A DNA stretch of 64,000 nt from Pirellulales bacterium (GTDB taxonomy: Bacteria > Planctomycetota > Planctomycetia > Pirellulales > JACPPG01). Below the pieces are notes generated by a model. That model searched no databases. It was not told the DNA's origin and saw only the letters and a list, made by a program, of their open reading frames with translations. Below are positions 36,101-44,545 of the stretch, piece by piece. How positions within the stretch are numbered: position 1 is the first letter of the stretch; every line of letters begins with the position of its first letter. The stretch lies in contig DASZWQ010000040.1 of assembly GCA_035546535.1 (NCBI GenBank), positions 1 to 64,000 of the forward strand, given 5' to 3'. Made by a program: the position numbers and the translations under genes.

Positions 36101-39100
36101 TACTATCCTCACGAGGCGCCGTCTTGGATTCCTGTTGCCCTGCGGCGCGAGATGGCAGCAGGCCAAGTCCGGCGAGAGTCACGATCGCCAGCAGCAGGGG
36201 CAGGGCGGTCGCCAACGGTCGGGTGCTGGCTTTACTCGGGCTCGAGCTGACCTCGCGCCGTGGTGGCGGCGCTAGCCATCGCCAGGCGATCGCCGCGGCA
36301 ATCCCCCACAAGCTGCCTGTGGCCAACGGTGCCCAACCTTCGGGAAAAAGCAGCGCGGCAGCCGCCGCGATGCTCAGCCAGGCCGCGAGAACGTTCCAGC
36401 GTCGCACGAAATGAAGGCAAATCGCCAGCGCCAAGACGCACGCCACGGCGCGGCCCGCGCTGCGGCTTGCTGGATAAATGATCTGCGCCACGGGCGGTGA
36501 ACTTCCCTCGGCGTGAATGATGTATGGAATTGCCGCGCCCAGATCACCGGCGAGTGGTTGGGTATCCTCGATAGCCCGAGTAGGTTCTTGTCCCTGTTGT
36601 GCCCAGATCGTGGCGCTCGGGTACTCTTCGTCCTCAATCGTTCGGGTGACGATTGTTGAAAGCAGCGGCCCGCTGTCGAGCATCCCTAGCTGATCAGGCT
36701 CGATCCAGCGCAGCTCGTCGCGATGGAGCGATGCGGCTTCGCGGCTGGTCAGTAAGACGGCGTCGGGCGAAAACAATAGGGCGACGTCGTTTTGCGCCAG
36801 CAGACTGCTGGCTGGCCTGCCGGCGAGATCCGCGGCCGATGGCACGAGTTGCGATCGCGGACCAATACCCTTTGCTGCCAGTGCTGCGGCATCGATCCGC
36901 AGTACAGCGCCCGATTGCTGCGACGATTCCGCCGCAGCGGCGAGCAAGCTCGCCCAAGTCGGGGCGACGAGCGCTTGTGCTTGCGATCTTGCCAACTCTT
37001 CGAAGCGCATGGCATAGGAAGCGGCCGCGTCATCGCCCGCGAGACGCGATCCGAGAGCGCTCCAGTTCTTGGAGGAAAAGGGCGCAAAACGCAGGGTCGT
37101 TTTGCTTCGGCCCAGCGGACCGAATAGTCGCTCACTCCAGGAGAGGCCGGTGACCGCCGGTTTGGCGCTCCCCGCGGCGACTTCTCCCAAGGCGAATCCC
37201 GTCGGAAGCCAGAGGACCCAATCACTGGAGACGACAGGCATATCGATCGTCGCCACGGGTGCCGTTAACGGCATGTTTTTCAGACCCGCCATTGCCGGTC
37301 CACGATATTCGACGCTGAGCGTGACGTGGTTGGCGTCGGAGGGTAAGTCGACGCGGACCTGCGCTCCACTGGCCGATTCCGACCGACCGTCCCGCCAGAA
37401 TAGCGTGATCTCGCAGCGCTCGGGAACGGTGACTGTGACGGAGCTCTGACCCGAGTTCTGCAAACGGAAGGTGCTCGTGTGCCAGGAATTGCCCGCCACG
37501 TCGTAGTGCGACTCGGTGCGTCGATGCCAAACGATGCCTGCGGTCTTGAGGCCGAGAGAGCCGTGCTGGCGGGTGACGACGATCTTGTCCGCAGGTTCCG
37601 CGCGGTTGTACTGAAACACGCCTCTCGTGCCGGGCATGCCGGGATCATCCGACACGGCCAGTGGCGTCAGGCCCGATGCTTCGACGGAAATGCTGACGTC
37701 GGCCGCGGCATCCACGGTGACTTGCGCCTGCTGCGTGACTGCATCTGGCAGATTGACGAGCCCCACCGCAATTTGATCGGCGAAGGGAGTCACACGTTCG
37801 CAATGGATTTCGAACCCGGCCGATTGCGGTCGCGCGAGAAGAATCTCCCAGGTTTCGCCCTCGTCAGACACCTCTGGGACGGCGCTTACCACCCGACGGG
37901 CCACGAGCGCCGCTTGACCCTCACCCGCGAGTTCGAATCGCGGCGGCTCCGGACGAGACGCGCTGAATCGCACCAGTACGCGCGACACGGGATCATCGTC
38001 GGGCTGGCAACGGAGCGAGCACGATTCGCTGACACCCGCCTCGTTCACTTGCGCGGTTATCGCGATCTTAGCGGCGAAGGCTGGACGCTCGTCGACGATC
38101 TTCGCGCTGAAGCGACTCGCCAGCGGATCGAAGCGGTACACGGGGTGCTTCGGAGCTTCCTGGAAGATGTTTTGCAGCGCTGTCAGGGGGACATCACCAG
38201 TGATACGAACCAGATTTTCGACCTCCGCCAGTGCGATAGCCCTTCCCGGAGCGGGCTGCAGCGATAACCACTGCTCGTCGATGTCGACATTGCGAAATCG
38301 CACGACCTCCAACTCGCCGGCCGGCCACGTTTCCCGGTTCGATGCGGCGCGATGTGCGCGGATCATGAGCTTGACGGGAGAGTCGGTCGGCAGCGGACGC
38401 GAAAAGCGAATCGTAAGCTCTGGCACCTCCTCTTCCGTATTGACGTGCCAACCATCGAGAGCGTCGCGGGGCTCGGCGTCCACCGCGTCGATCAGCCATG
38501 CGGAGCCAACGTCGGCCACGAGCGACAAACATCGCCCGCGCACGCCTTGGGCCATGGCCACGAGCTGCGCTTTGGCCAGATCATCATCAAGTTCCAGGAG
38601 CAGTCCTGTCGAAAGCCGCGTCCGAGGCTTCTCGCGCGCCAGGTCGAGTTCTACCGTGCTCGTTGCTGAGAACCACTGGATCTCGAACGACTCGCCGCGA
38701 TTAGGCTCAGGCAGCGACGAGTATTTCGTCTGCCGGCAGTCGCGCGTGGCAAGACGTTGCGCCACCAGCGGCTCATGCACCAGCACCGTGCAGGTCCCTT
38801 CCTGCCAGGTGCAGTCGGCGGCGCGTATCCGTGGCAGCGGCGCCGATTTCCCCGCCGGCAAAGGCCCGATCGCTGACAGTCGCAGTGGACGATCCGAACC
38901 AGACAGGGCGTCGGGCAGGTTCAATAAGATGCGCGACGATTCTTGACCATTGGCGGCCAGCGTCGTGAAGGGGACCTCGCTTTCTCCCAGTCGAGCCAAA
39001 ACCAGTTGCAAGCCAGGATCGAGAACCACTTCCAGCTGATGGACCGGTGTGGAGTGAACGTCTAGCTTCCAAACGGCCGCCAGATCCACTCCACGCGGCG

Positions 39101-39887
39101 ACAGGTTGTAGACCGCCGACTCGCGCATCAGGACCTTGGGTTGGCCGGGAACCGCGGCCGCCTGGAGCGGAAGCCGTAGCGATAGTTCACTCGCGCCGCC
39201 GAGCAGGAGCCGATAGACATGCCGGTCGGCTTGTTCTTCGACGAGCGATGCGACGCCCGAGCCCGCCGTCGGAACGACGCCGGGAGGCACGGTCAACAGG
39301 AGCGTGGAGAGTGCCGCACGCGGCAACTCGAAACGAAAGGCAAGTTGCCCATCATTGTCATGACGACCTCGCAGCGACCACGTTCCCGTCACGGTGCCGG
39401 CGCGGTCGGCGATGAGCGTCGCCTCACCGTCTTCATCCAAGCCGAGTTCGACAGGTTGCGGCGAGTCGCTCCAGCGGGTCTTGCCCAGCGCGAGGTTCAA
39501 CGGCGAAAGATTCACGGGCGCCGCGGACGAAACCGTCCGTTCAACTTCCCACGCGAACGTCCCTTGCAGGCGGTCGATGCCATCGAATTGTGCCGTGTAA
39601 TCGGCCTGCTCCAGGCAGGCGGGGGCCGGACGGTCGCCGCTTTCCTCCTGTGCGGCTTTGACCAGGCGCTCGAATTCCGGACCGTCGACAGGCACGTAGC
39701 GCGCGGTACCACGCGGCCAGTCTTGCACGCGCTCGGCCGGTGCATAAACCCGGCGAAACCGTAGCGTCCCCGCCGCCGCAGCGGGCGGCTGTTCCCGCGG
39801 TGAAGATTCGCCGGGCTGCGCGCCAATGGCGCTAGCAGCCGATAGCGACACCACGGCCCAGAGAATTGACGCTGGTCCGTGACGCAT
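33120..39887 (-). CDS. Giant envelope protein made of two fused copies of one architecture
   Basis: 2255 residues, family not recognised. ATG 39887 overlaps the upstream stop (TGATG) and starts a signal peptide (ILWAVVSLSAASAIGAQ). Two copies follow. Copy 1: N-module ~40-230 (VPVDGPEFERLV, FELPRAALSTLLLTVP), beta-rich body, C-module ~795-900 (STFRLQNSG, RVDLPSDANHVTLSVEY, WVLWLPTG), membrane helices ~1139-1212. A second signal-peptide-like stretch follows (~1224-1249, ATALPLLLAIVTLAGLGLL then SRAAG). Copy 2: N-module ~1266-1470 (VPEHLYDELQRLV), body, C-module ~1993-2105 (ARFTLDDPG, QRHTVEVIF, TTWHIYD), last helices ~2166-2233. No enzymatic motif seen. Presumably periplasmic with membrane anchors, acting with the paralogous gene upstream. 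Confidence 0.88.
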   Translation of the reverse strand: MRHGPASILWAVVSLSAASAIGAQPGESSPREQPPAAAAGTLRFRRVYAPAERVQDWPRGTARYVPVDGPEFERLVKAAQEESGDRPAPACLEQADYTAQFDGIDRLQGTFAWEVERTVSSAAPVNLSPLNLALGKTRWSDSPQPVELGLDEDGEATLIADRAGTVTGTWSLRGRHDNDGQLAFRFELPRAALSTLLLTVPPGVVPTAGSGVASLVEEQADRHVYRLLLGGASELSLRLPLQAAAVPGQPKVLMRESAVYNLSPRGVDLAAVWKLDVHSTPVHQLEVVLDPGLQLVLARLGESEVPFTTLAANGQESSRILLNLPDALSGSDRPLRLSAIGPLPAGKSAPLPRIRAADCTWQEGTCTVLVHEPLVAQRLATRDCRQTKYSSLPEPNRGESFEIQWFSATSTVELDLAREKPRTRLSTGLLLELDDDLAKAQLVAMAQGVRGRCLSLVADVGSAWLIDAVDAEPRDALDGWHVNTEEEVPELTIRFSRPLPTDSPVKLMIRAHRAASNRETWPAGELEVVRFRNVDIDEQWLSLQPAPGRAIALAEVENLVRITGDVPLTALQNIFQEAPKHPVYRFDPLASRFSAKIVDERPAFAAKIAITAQVNEAGVSESCSLRCQPDDDPVSRVLVRFSASRPEPPRFELAGEGQAALVARRVVSAVPEVSDEGETWEILLARPQSAGFEIHCERVTPFADQIAVGLVNLPDAVTQQAQVTVDAAADVSISVEASGLTPLAVSDDPGMPGTRGVFQYNRAEPADKIVVTRQHGSLGLKTAGIVWHRRTESHYDVAGNSWHTSTFRLQNSGQSSVTVTVPERCEITLFWRDGRSESASGAQVRVDLPSDANHVTLSVEYRGPAMAGLKNMPLTAPVATIDMPVVSSDWVLWLPTGFALGEVAAGSAKPAVTGLSWSERLFGPLGRSKTTLRFAPFSSKNWSALGSRLAGDDAAASYAMRFEELARSQAQALVAPTWASLLAAAAESSQQSGAVLRIDAAALAAKGIGPRSQLVPSAADLAGRPASSLLAQNDVALLFSPDAVLLTSREAASLHRDELRWIEPDQLGMLDSGPLLSTIVTRTIEDEEYPSATIWAQQGQEPTRAIEDTQPLAGDLGAAIPYIIHAEGSSPPVAQIIYPASRSAGRAVACVLALAICLHFVRRWNVLAAWLSIAAAAALLFPEGWAPLATGSLWGIAAAIAWRWLAPPPRREVSSSPSKASTRPLATALPLLLAIVTLAGLGLLPSRAAGQQESKTAPREDSTDDVYRVFIPVDDQEQPTDGKYQVPEHLYDELQRLVARATGKSGGWLIRAARYQLSLARDGLNEGYIATDVRVQYDVLALGSDVVFRLPLLGVRPGPVASREGREIELEWDIDEDGFYCRFDEPGMYQLNLSLRMQRGDATAGALDMAIPPVPHATVIVQLPANLSSVDVPSALGVSALSEDGRTFVAELGATDRLTVRWARTRQPRTTNVAGDAETWLWLQVQPASVIMHARLDLKGLKAPLSELWLSVDPRLRALPVVDRSGTVASVQPVAGDPQTVRVELARPVTDHATVPVSFLLVGSSGIGQLSLPRIEPQGLHVGKRVLAISVEPALEFSVPPPEAKSVMNVGEFLAHWGGAPTPPQSVIQLDPDEPWTLSTRPRNSSVLAQQRLSLSVGQGRALVRFVAEISGGDVPPNVSGYTLQHLVRAPADLEVERVSLVQEGIDRVSRWTRDELGMISVFLSGPVTGRQLLSIEGWLPAPLDGSWPLPRIKLESATQWETMITLQRQPTVQIALADQQGLFAANHLRPDESPLPGPTFAVLRASQNDYSATIRISPNTPRARATLLTTLDRDSAGARGALDYHAVVEDGIVDSIAIDLPAAWAGPFEIAPPAALEVVNGADSIRRLVIRPKTPATGDLQFTLRCRLELEKDRPLAIPTLSGDADDQVFVMLPTKWGTERLHWKTRAMQADRLPEDLARSAPPGGAQVFRVVEADAAAWPAVGDPVSGTAQSMAEIQWFYNAGSNNHGVARFTLDDPGERICHLRWPDAMHILELRVAGRLRTPATSNRTCTIKLPASDQRHTVEVIFASELPATTGGGSVVLTAPFLDGIDFAETTWHIYDTGAQGSATIEESSDLPPLTTVEREFAPGFEAPTAAADSMATRFAFAGNAPQITVQFPSAGKSAILGRWLAALILVLAAIVAARAPYSRLAAPTAPGFVIAGIAAGLAASIWLTPAWIGALIALTSVSAGYWPMLAKSLPQRPELSAGEPSA

Positions 39888-42800
39888 CACGATTCCCCTG
39901 ACGGAGCGGTCGTTTGAGGAACGCGCGGAATGGGCTCGCCGCTGCTCGACGATGCCTGCACGCGAAGATGCGTCCTCGTCGAGCCAGGCTCGTGTATGGA
40001 ACTGGGGCTGGTACGAATGACCAGGGGAGCCCGTCGCCGGGCGTGCAGATATCGCTCGAGGGCGGCCGCCAAAAGGACCAGACAGGCTCCGACCGCGGCA
40101 AACTGCGCCAGCACCAGTGCCAGATCGGGGTAGAGCATGGCCACGCCCATCAGCAGTACTCCGCCGACGAACAACAGGACAGGCTTTCGGAGGATCGAGA
40201 AATTCAAAAGCAACAGACCGATCAGGAGCACGCCTCCGGCGCCGCAGGCGATGAGGGCCGTCCGGCTCGCCACGCGAATGTCGAGGCTCGTAACGGGCCC
40301 AACCGCGGCAAGCACGTAGCGGTTCGTTTGCTCGGGAAGAGGGGGACCGGCGGTCGTATGGGTCCAGCTTTCCAGATCCTCTTGTTCCACGAGCGGGCGA
40401 CGCGTCCACAGTCCTCTGTCAAACTGCCACTGGAACGCGCCGCTCAAATCCGCGGGCCAGGCGATCAAATGCTCGTCGCGCGGCAGGACGATCTGCCAGT
40501 AGCTCTGTCGTACCCAGGGGCCTCCCTGCAGGCTCGGCGGCTGGAGCTGAAGCCTGCCCGTCTCAACGGAACGCGTGCCAAAGCGATAACTGACATCCAG
40601 CACGTGGTCGCCGTCCGTCGTGCCAAGGTCAATGTTCAACGAATCGCGCGTCGCAAGCTGCGGCCGGACTACGCTGCCGTCCAGGACCAATTGGGCCTCG
40701 GAGGCGATGGCGCCTGCGGGCAATTGCATCGTTACCTGAGGTCCGCCCCCGGCGAGTTCGAATACGGCGCGGTCCCAGCGCTCTCCTTCAGCCAGACGCG
40801 TCTGGATCCAAGCACGCTTCACGATGAGGGGCGCGACGGCAGGTGTCGTTTCAAGGGATACGACAAGATGTACTTCGGTATTCGGCAGAGGGCTTGTCAG
40901 CCGCAAGGCAACGGGCTGCTGCTTGTCGCGTGTCTGCGGCTCGACATTCCACCCATTCTCGCGTTGTTCGACCCTCATGTGTGCGGGCGCTATCACTGAC
41001 AATTCGTTCGCGCGAAGCTCCGTCACGGCCGGCATGACCAGCGGCACGTCGATGGGCAATTCCCGGCCGGCGGCGACAGGTTCGACGTGCAGCGGATAGC
41101 GCACGGCGACGTGACAATCGCCTTGTCGCTTCTCGGGCAGCAACAGTCGAAACCGAACTGTACGTTCGACGCTTGCTTCGCGATCGTCGCGCGTCGGAGT
41201 CACCGGCTGTCCGTCCAATTCCCACGCGATGCGATCCACCGTGGCTAGCCAGCTGGGCACGTCGAACAGCAGCTCTTCAAGCGGATCGTTGGTGATCGCG
41301 TAGTTGATCACTTCTTCGACCGCGAATTCCTTTTCGTCAATCGTGAGACGGCTGGTGACATCAGCTACCACCGATCGAGATTCGACTTGCAGATCGGCGG
41401 CGAAGCGCAGCTCGTCCGTTTGTCCACGAAAGGTCAACGTGGCATTTTCGCTATCCGGCGCCGCGGGCGGGATTTGGCCGCGCACCCGCGTCAGGCCGAC
41501 AAGGTCGCCTTCGCGAACCGTGAGCGAGACGTCCGCCGACGGAGTGACGCTGATCTGAGCCGGCGCGATCGCGTCGGCGCTTGCACGCGGCAATTCGAAG
41601 GCAACCCGGGTCGCGTCGGCAGAAAGGTCACGATGGCAGCGCAGGATGAGCTCGATTTCGCCAGTCGTCGGCTGTAGCAAGGGAATCCGCAGCGGCTTAT
41701 CGGCCTCGACCGCGACACGATCGACGTCGAATGAGCTGCGTGGCGTGATGTCGTCAAGATCCCAGCCCGACAACGCGACTTCCATAGCAAAAGCCTTGGC
41801 GCCGCGCACCTGGTAAAGCAAACGCGCTTCGAGCCGCACCTGGCGACTATCCACATCCACGTTGTACCGTGGTTCGACCGACAGATGAGTCTTCAGCGGT
41901 GTCAGTTGGCCGGTCATCGAGAAGGGGACGCCAAAGTATTCGAACGACGCCAGGACGCCGTCACGGTCGAGTTCCGTGGGCACTTCGTCGACCTGTCGGG
42001 CGTGGCGAAGCTCCTTCCAATTCGTTTGCCAACCGTCGGCAACCCGCACCACGACGAAGCCCGACTGCCGTGCGGCCCCCACTAATTCGACGCCCGTTAA
42101 TTGGAAATCTCGCTCGCCGGATTTCTCATCGAGCGGCTGATCGAGAGAAAAGCGTAGGACGGCGGGAGTCGACGCCTTGTCTCGCAGGCGGACCTCGAAC
42201 AACTGCGTGCCATCCTCGCCGGCAGGAACCGCTTCGATTTGATAACTATTTTGACCGGCTCCGGTCAGTTGGACGCCGGTAGGAATCCGCAGGCGGAACG
42301 TGTCGAGCTTGCTGCCAAAGGTGCGCACCGTTAACTGAACGTCCGTGTGAATTCCTGCCGGATCTATGCGCGTGGTCAGGATGCCGGACGCGTCAAGCGG
42401 AGTAACGGCCTCGGCGGCCGCGTTCTCCTTGTGCCATGCGATGGCGAAATCGCGCTCCATGCCCAGCACTTTGAACTCGGTGCCGTTCTTCGTCGCCGTA
42501 GTCCTGTCGAGGATCCCGCCGCCGTCGCGCACCGTGGCAGCCGCATTGGCCTCAGGCACGATAAGAGTCAACTCGGATACGGCCGCTCGCGGTAATCCCA
42601 GCTTCAATTCCGTCCGTTCGGCCAATTTCATCAGCGGTACGGCTATTTCGAGCGTCAGGCGATGCGGTTCGTCTCCATCGCCACGCAGCCAAAGAACGTG
42701 CTCCTTGGCGGCCTGATCGAATTCGACGCGCGACTCGCCGGGGCCCTGGTAGCGCGGCTTGGCACGCAGGACCGCTTCGCCCAGACGCAGGGGAATACGT

Positions 42801-43189
42801 GCCCAGCCGGGTTGGTTGACGCCGAGAGTCAGCTCGATCGACAGATCGGCGTGCCGGTCACCGGCCTGGCCGCGTGCGACAAGCCGGTCGAGCTGATAGC
42901 GGGGCGGTTGCTGGCCGAGCCCTAACTGGGCCCGCTGGTTCATGAAGCGTTCGAAGTCCTCCAGGGTGAAGCCGAGGACCGCTTGGAGAAGCCCACCATC
43001 TTTATTTCGCAGAAAGAGGACGGGGGGCTGAGCTTCCTTGACGCCCCCTTCGGCCGCTTGGGGGGCAGTTTCGCTGGCGGCCGCCCGGCGCGGCGTATCC
43101 TGCGGTTGCGCGGCCGAGGATTGCTGAGCAAGCCCCGCGGCCAGCAAGCAGCCCCCGAGCGCAATGGTTCGGATCCAAGGGATTAGCAA
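39887..43189 (-). CDS. Large envelope protein, single-copy paralogue of the following fused gene
   Basis: 1100 residues, family not recognised. Starts at TTG 43189 with AGGA 12-15 bases upstream; no ATG is available before residue 80 and the sequence from TTG reads as a signal peptide (MLIPWIRTIALGGCLLAAGLA). N-module at ~55-215 (TLEDFERFMNQRA, LGLPRAAVSELTLIVPEA), a beta-rich body with many short VxL strands, C-module at ~810-930 (VFELAGGGPQVTMQLP, HVLDVSYRF, YWQIVLP), then three or four helices at ~976-1050 (ALIACGAGGVLLIGLLLL, PVLLFVGGVLLMGVAM) and a Ser/Pro-rich tail, likely cytoplasmic. Each module has counterparts in both halves of the next gene. The TGATG overlap implies translational coupling and equimolar synthesis. 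Confidence 0.88.
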   Translation of the reverse strand: MLIPWIRTIALGGCLLAAGLAQQSSAAQPQDTPRRAAASETAPQAAEGGVKEAQPPVLFLRNKDGGLLQAVLGFTLEDFERFMNQRAQLGLGQQPPRYQLDRLVARGQAGDRHADLSIELTLGVNQPGWARIPLRLGEAVLRAKPRYQGPGESRVEFDQAAKEHVLWLRGDGDEPHRLTLEIAVPLMKLAERTELKLGLPRAAVSELTLIVPEANAAATVRDGGGILDRTTATKNGTEFKVLGMERDFAIAWHKENAAAEAVTPLDASGILTTRIDPAGIHTDVQLTVRTFGSKLDTFRLRIPTGVQLTGAGQNSYQIEAVPAGEDGTQLFEVRLRDKASTPAVLRFSLDQPLDEKSGERDFQLTGVELVGAARQSGFVVVRVADGWQTNWKELRHARQVDEVPTELDRDGVLASFEYFGVPFSMTGQLTPLKTHLSVEPRYNVDVDSRQVRLEARLLYQVRGAKAFAMEVALSGWDLDDITPRSSFDVDRVAVEADKPLRIPLLQPTTGEIELILRCHRDLSADATRVAFELPRASADAIAPAQISVTPSADVSLTVREGDLVGLTRVRGQIPPAAPDSENATLTFRGQTDELRFAADLQVESRSVVADVTSRLTIDEKEFAVEEVINYAITNDPLEELLFDVPSWLATVDRIAWELDGQPVTPTRDDREASVERTVRFRLLLPEKRQGDCHVAVRYPLHVEPVAAGRELPIDVPLVMPAVTELRANELSVIAPAHMRVEQRENGWNVEPQTRDKQQPVALRLTSPLPNTEVHLVVSLETTPAVAPLIVKRAWIQTRLAEGERWDRAVFELAGGGPQVTMQLPAGAIASEAQLVLDGSVVRPQLATRDSLNIDLGTTDGDHVLDVSYRFGTRSVETGRLQLQPPSLQGGPWVRQSYWQIVLPRDEHLIAWPADLSGAFQWQFDRGLWTRRPLVEQEDLESWTHTTAGPPLPEQTNRYVLAAVGPVTSLDIRVASRTALIACGAGGVLLIGLLLLNFSILRKPVLLFVGGVLLMGVAMLYPDLALVLAQFAAVGACLVLLAAALERYLHARRRAPLVIRTSPSSIHEPGSTRTHLRVQASSSSGEPIPRVPQTTAPSGES

Positions 43190-43390
43190 GACGAAGCTTT
43201 CCTACAGCAGCGCAGCCGACTGAAGTCAGTAACTGCCCGTTACCGCCGGCCACGACCAGAAGGGATTATGTCGAAGACTGCTGTTCGTATCTGGTTTAGT
43301 GTACCTAGCCGCGGGAGCAGCTTGAAGCAAAGAATCGCTAGGCGTAACTCCTTTTGGGGTAAAGACCTGTCCGGCCGCAAAAAGGAGGGA

Positions 43391-44185
43391 CTATTTCCCT
43401 GGCCCTGCCGTGGCTAGCACCTGGCAAAGCTCGCGATGCAATTGCCGGGTTGCGGCCGCAACGAAGCTGGCCTCCAGGACGTTGAAATCGCCCCCGCCGG
43501 GCCCAGTCAGGATTCCCCCGGCCTCGCGGACGATGAGCGCTCCGGCGGCTACGTCCCACGGTTTGGTGTCGTAGGACCAGAACGCGTCGAAACGCCCAGC
43601 CGCGACAGAGCACAGATTCAAAGCCGACGAGCCCGTGCGCCGGGTGGCCCGGCACCTGGGAAGAACCTCCAGGAATCGTTGGACTTCGGTCGCATTCCTG
43701 TTCGCCCGCGGTGGAAAGCTCGTAGCGACAACGGCTTGCGAGAGATCCGTCGTGCGGCTGGCTTTGAGCGGCTCGCGATTCAAAAAGGCTCCCTCGCCCG
43801 CCGCCGCCAGGTAACAAGCGTCGTAAACCGGAGCGTATACGACCCCCACGACGAGCTTGCCATTCTGCTCAAGACCGATCGAAACGGCATATTCGGGAAT
43901 GCCGTGTACGAAATTGGTCGTGCCGTCCAGGGGATCAACGATCCATCGCAAGCCGTCGGGGCCTGGCGGGATCGATTCATTCTCTTCACCGAGAAACCCG
44001 TGGCCGGGAAACTCGGCCAGGATTGTGTCGCGGATCGTGCGCTGCGAGGCGACATCGGCCTCGGTGACGAGGTCGGCTGGTTTCTTTTCTCGGGCTTCGA
44101 CTCGACCGGCGTGTTCCCGTAACACCTGCCCGCCAGCGCGGGCGGCGCGCTCGCAGATCTTTCCGAACTCAGCAATTAAGGCCAT
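43391..44185 (-). CDS. Inositol monophosphatase family protein
   Basis: Mg2+-dependent phosphatase of 264 residues, acting on myo-inositol 1-phosphate or a related sugar phosphate in the cytoplasm. Metal-site motifs are complete: GEENES (Glu, about 66-71), WIVDPLDGTTNF (about 81-92) and KPWDVAAGALIVREAGG (about 208-224). Length and order are normal for IMPase; a CysQ-type 3'-nucleotidase function is less likely but not excluded. It lies upstream of the giant envelope genes on the same strand with a 201-base gap, so cotranscription is uncertain. Confidence 0.92.
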   Translation of the reverse strand: MALIAEFGKICERAARAGGQVLREHAGRVEAREKKPADLVTEADVASQRTIRDTILAEFPGHGFLGEENESIPPGPDGLRWIVDPLDGTTNFVHGIPEYAVSIGLEQNGKLVVGVVYAPVYDACYLAAAGEGAFLNREPLKASRTTDLSQAVVATSFPPRANRNATEVQRFLEVLPRCRATRRTGSSALNLCSVAAGRFDAFWSYDTKPWDVAAGALIVREAGGILTGPGGGDFNVLEASFVAAATRQLHRELCQVLATAGPGK

Positions 44186-44450
44186 TTTGTGGGTCCAAAA
44201 ATCCTGTCCGTGGATACGGTCGGATTATAGGTGGGGGCTCTTTGCAGACCAACCGGCGGCGGGGCTGGGTTGGTCCGGGGTGCCCACATCCTTCCCCCCG
44301 CAACGGTCACATCTTTAGCCGACGAATAAATTTCAAACAAAAGTGTGGACAGCCGGCGCCAAGTTGGTAATATCAGGGCGGCTGAGATGAGGACGTTCGA
44401 TCGAAGGCACGTCAGTCGTCAGGCCAGTGCGGTTCATCGTGTGAATTCAT

Positions 44451-44456
44451 TATAAT
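44451..44456 (+). promoter_or_regulatory. Perfect -10 box (TATAAT)
   Basis: TATAAT in an AT-rich pocket, with TGCGGT as the weak -35 match at 17 bases. Transcription would start near 44463, only about 30 bases before the terminator stem at 44492. Confidence 0.55.
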
Positions 44457-44462
44457 AGCGTT

Positions 44463-44531
44463 CGTATTCGACGGCCTCTTCTCTGTTCCGGCCCCGCCGT
44501 TCCGCCTCGCAGCGAGCGGCGGGGTTTTTTT
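44463..44531 (+). ncRNA. Candidate small RNA or attenuated leader (about 69 nt)
   Basis: Transcription from the TATAAT at 44451 would give a roughly 69-base RNA ending in the intrinsic terminator at 44492-44531. It is either a free small RNA or the attenuated leader of the gene starting at 44546. No known RNA family is recognised and the size is set by predicted start and end only. Confidence 0.35.
44492..44531 (+). terminator. Strong intrinsic terminator
   Basis: CCCCGCCG (44492-44499) and CGGCGGGG (44517-44524) form an 8-bp stem with a 17-base loop, directly followed by seven T and then ATTTT. It lies 15 bases before the GTG of the next gene and has no protein gene upstream on its strand. 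Confidence 0.85.
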
Positions 44532-44545
44532 ATTTTCACGCCAAC

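Larger units (their letters stand above)
44186..44545. other. Intergenic region with hairpin, promoter and terminator
   Basis: 360 bases upstream of the GTG-start gene at 44546. Left part: hairpin GACCAACC/GGTTGGTC (44247-44275). Right part: a perfect TATAAT and, about 35 bases later, a strong terminator, listed separately. No protein gene is visible. Confidence 0.55.

Noticed and set aside
39888-40409. Longer N-terminus for the 2255-residue protein reaching 40409
   Set aside because: The extra 174 residues are Arg-rich shadow of the upstream gene; ATG 39887 coincides with the TGATG overlap and a signal peptide.
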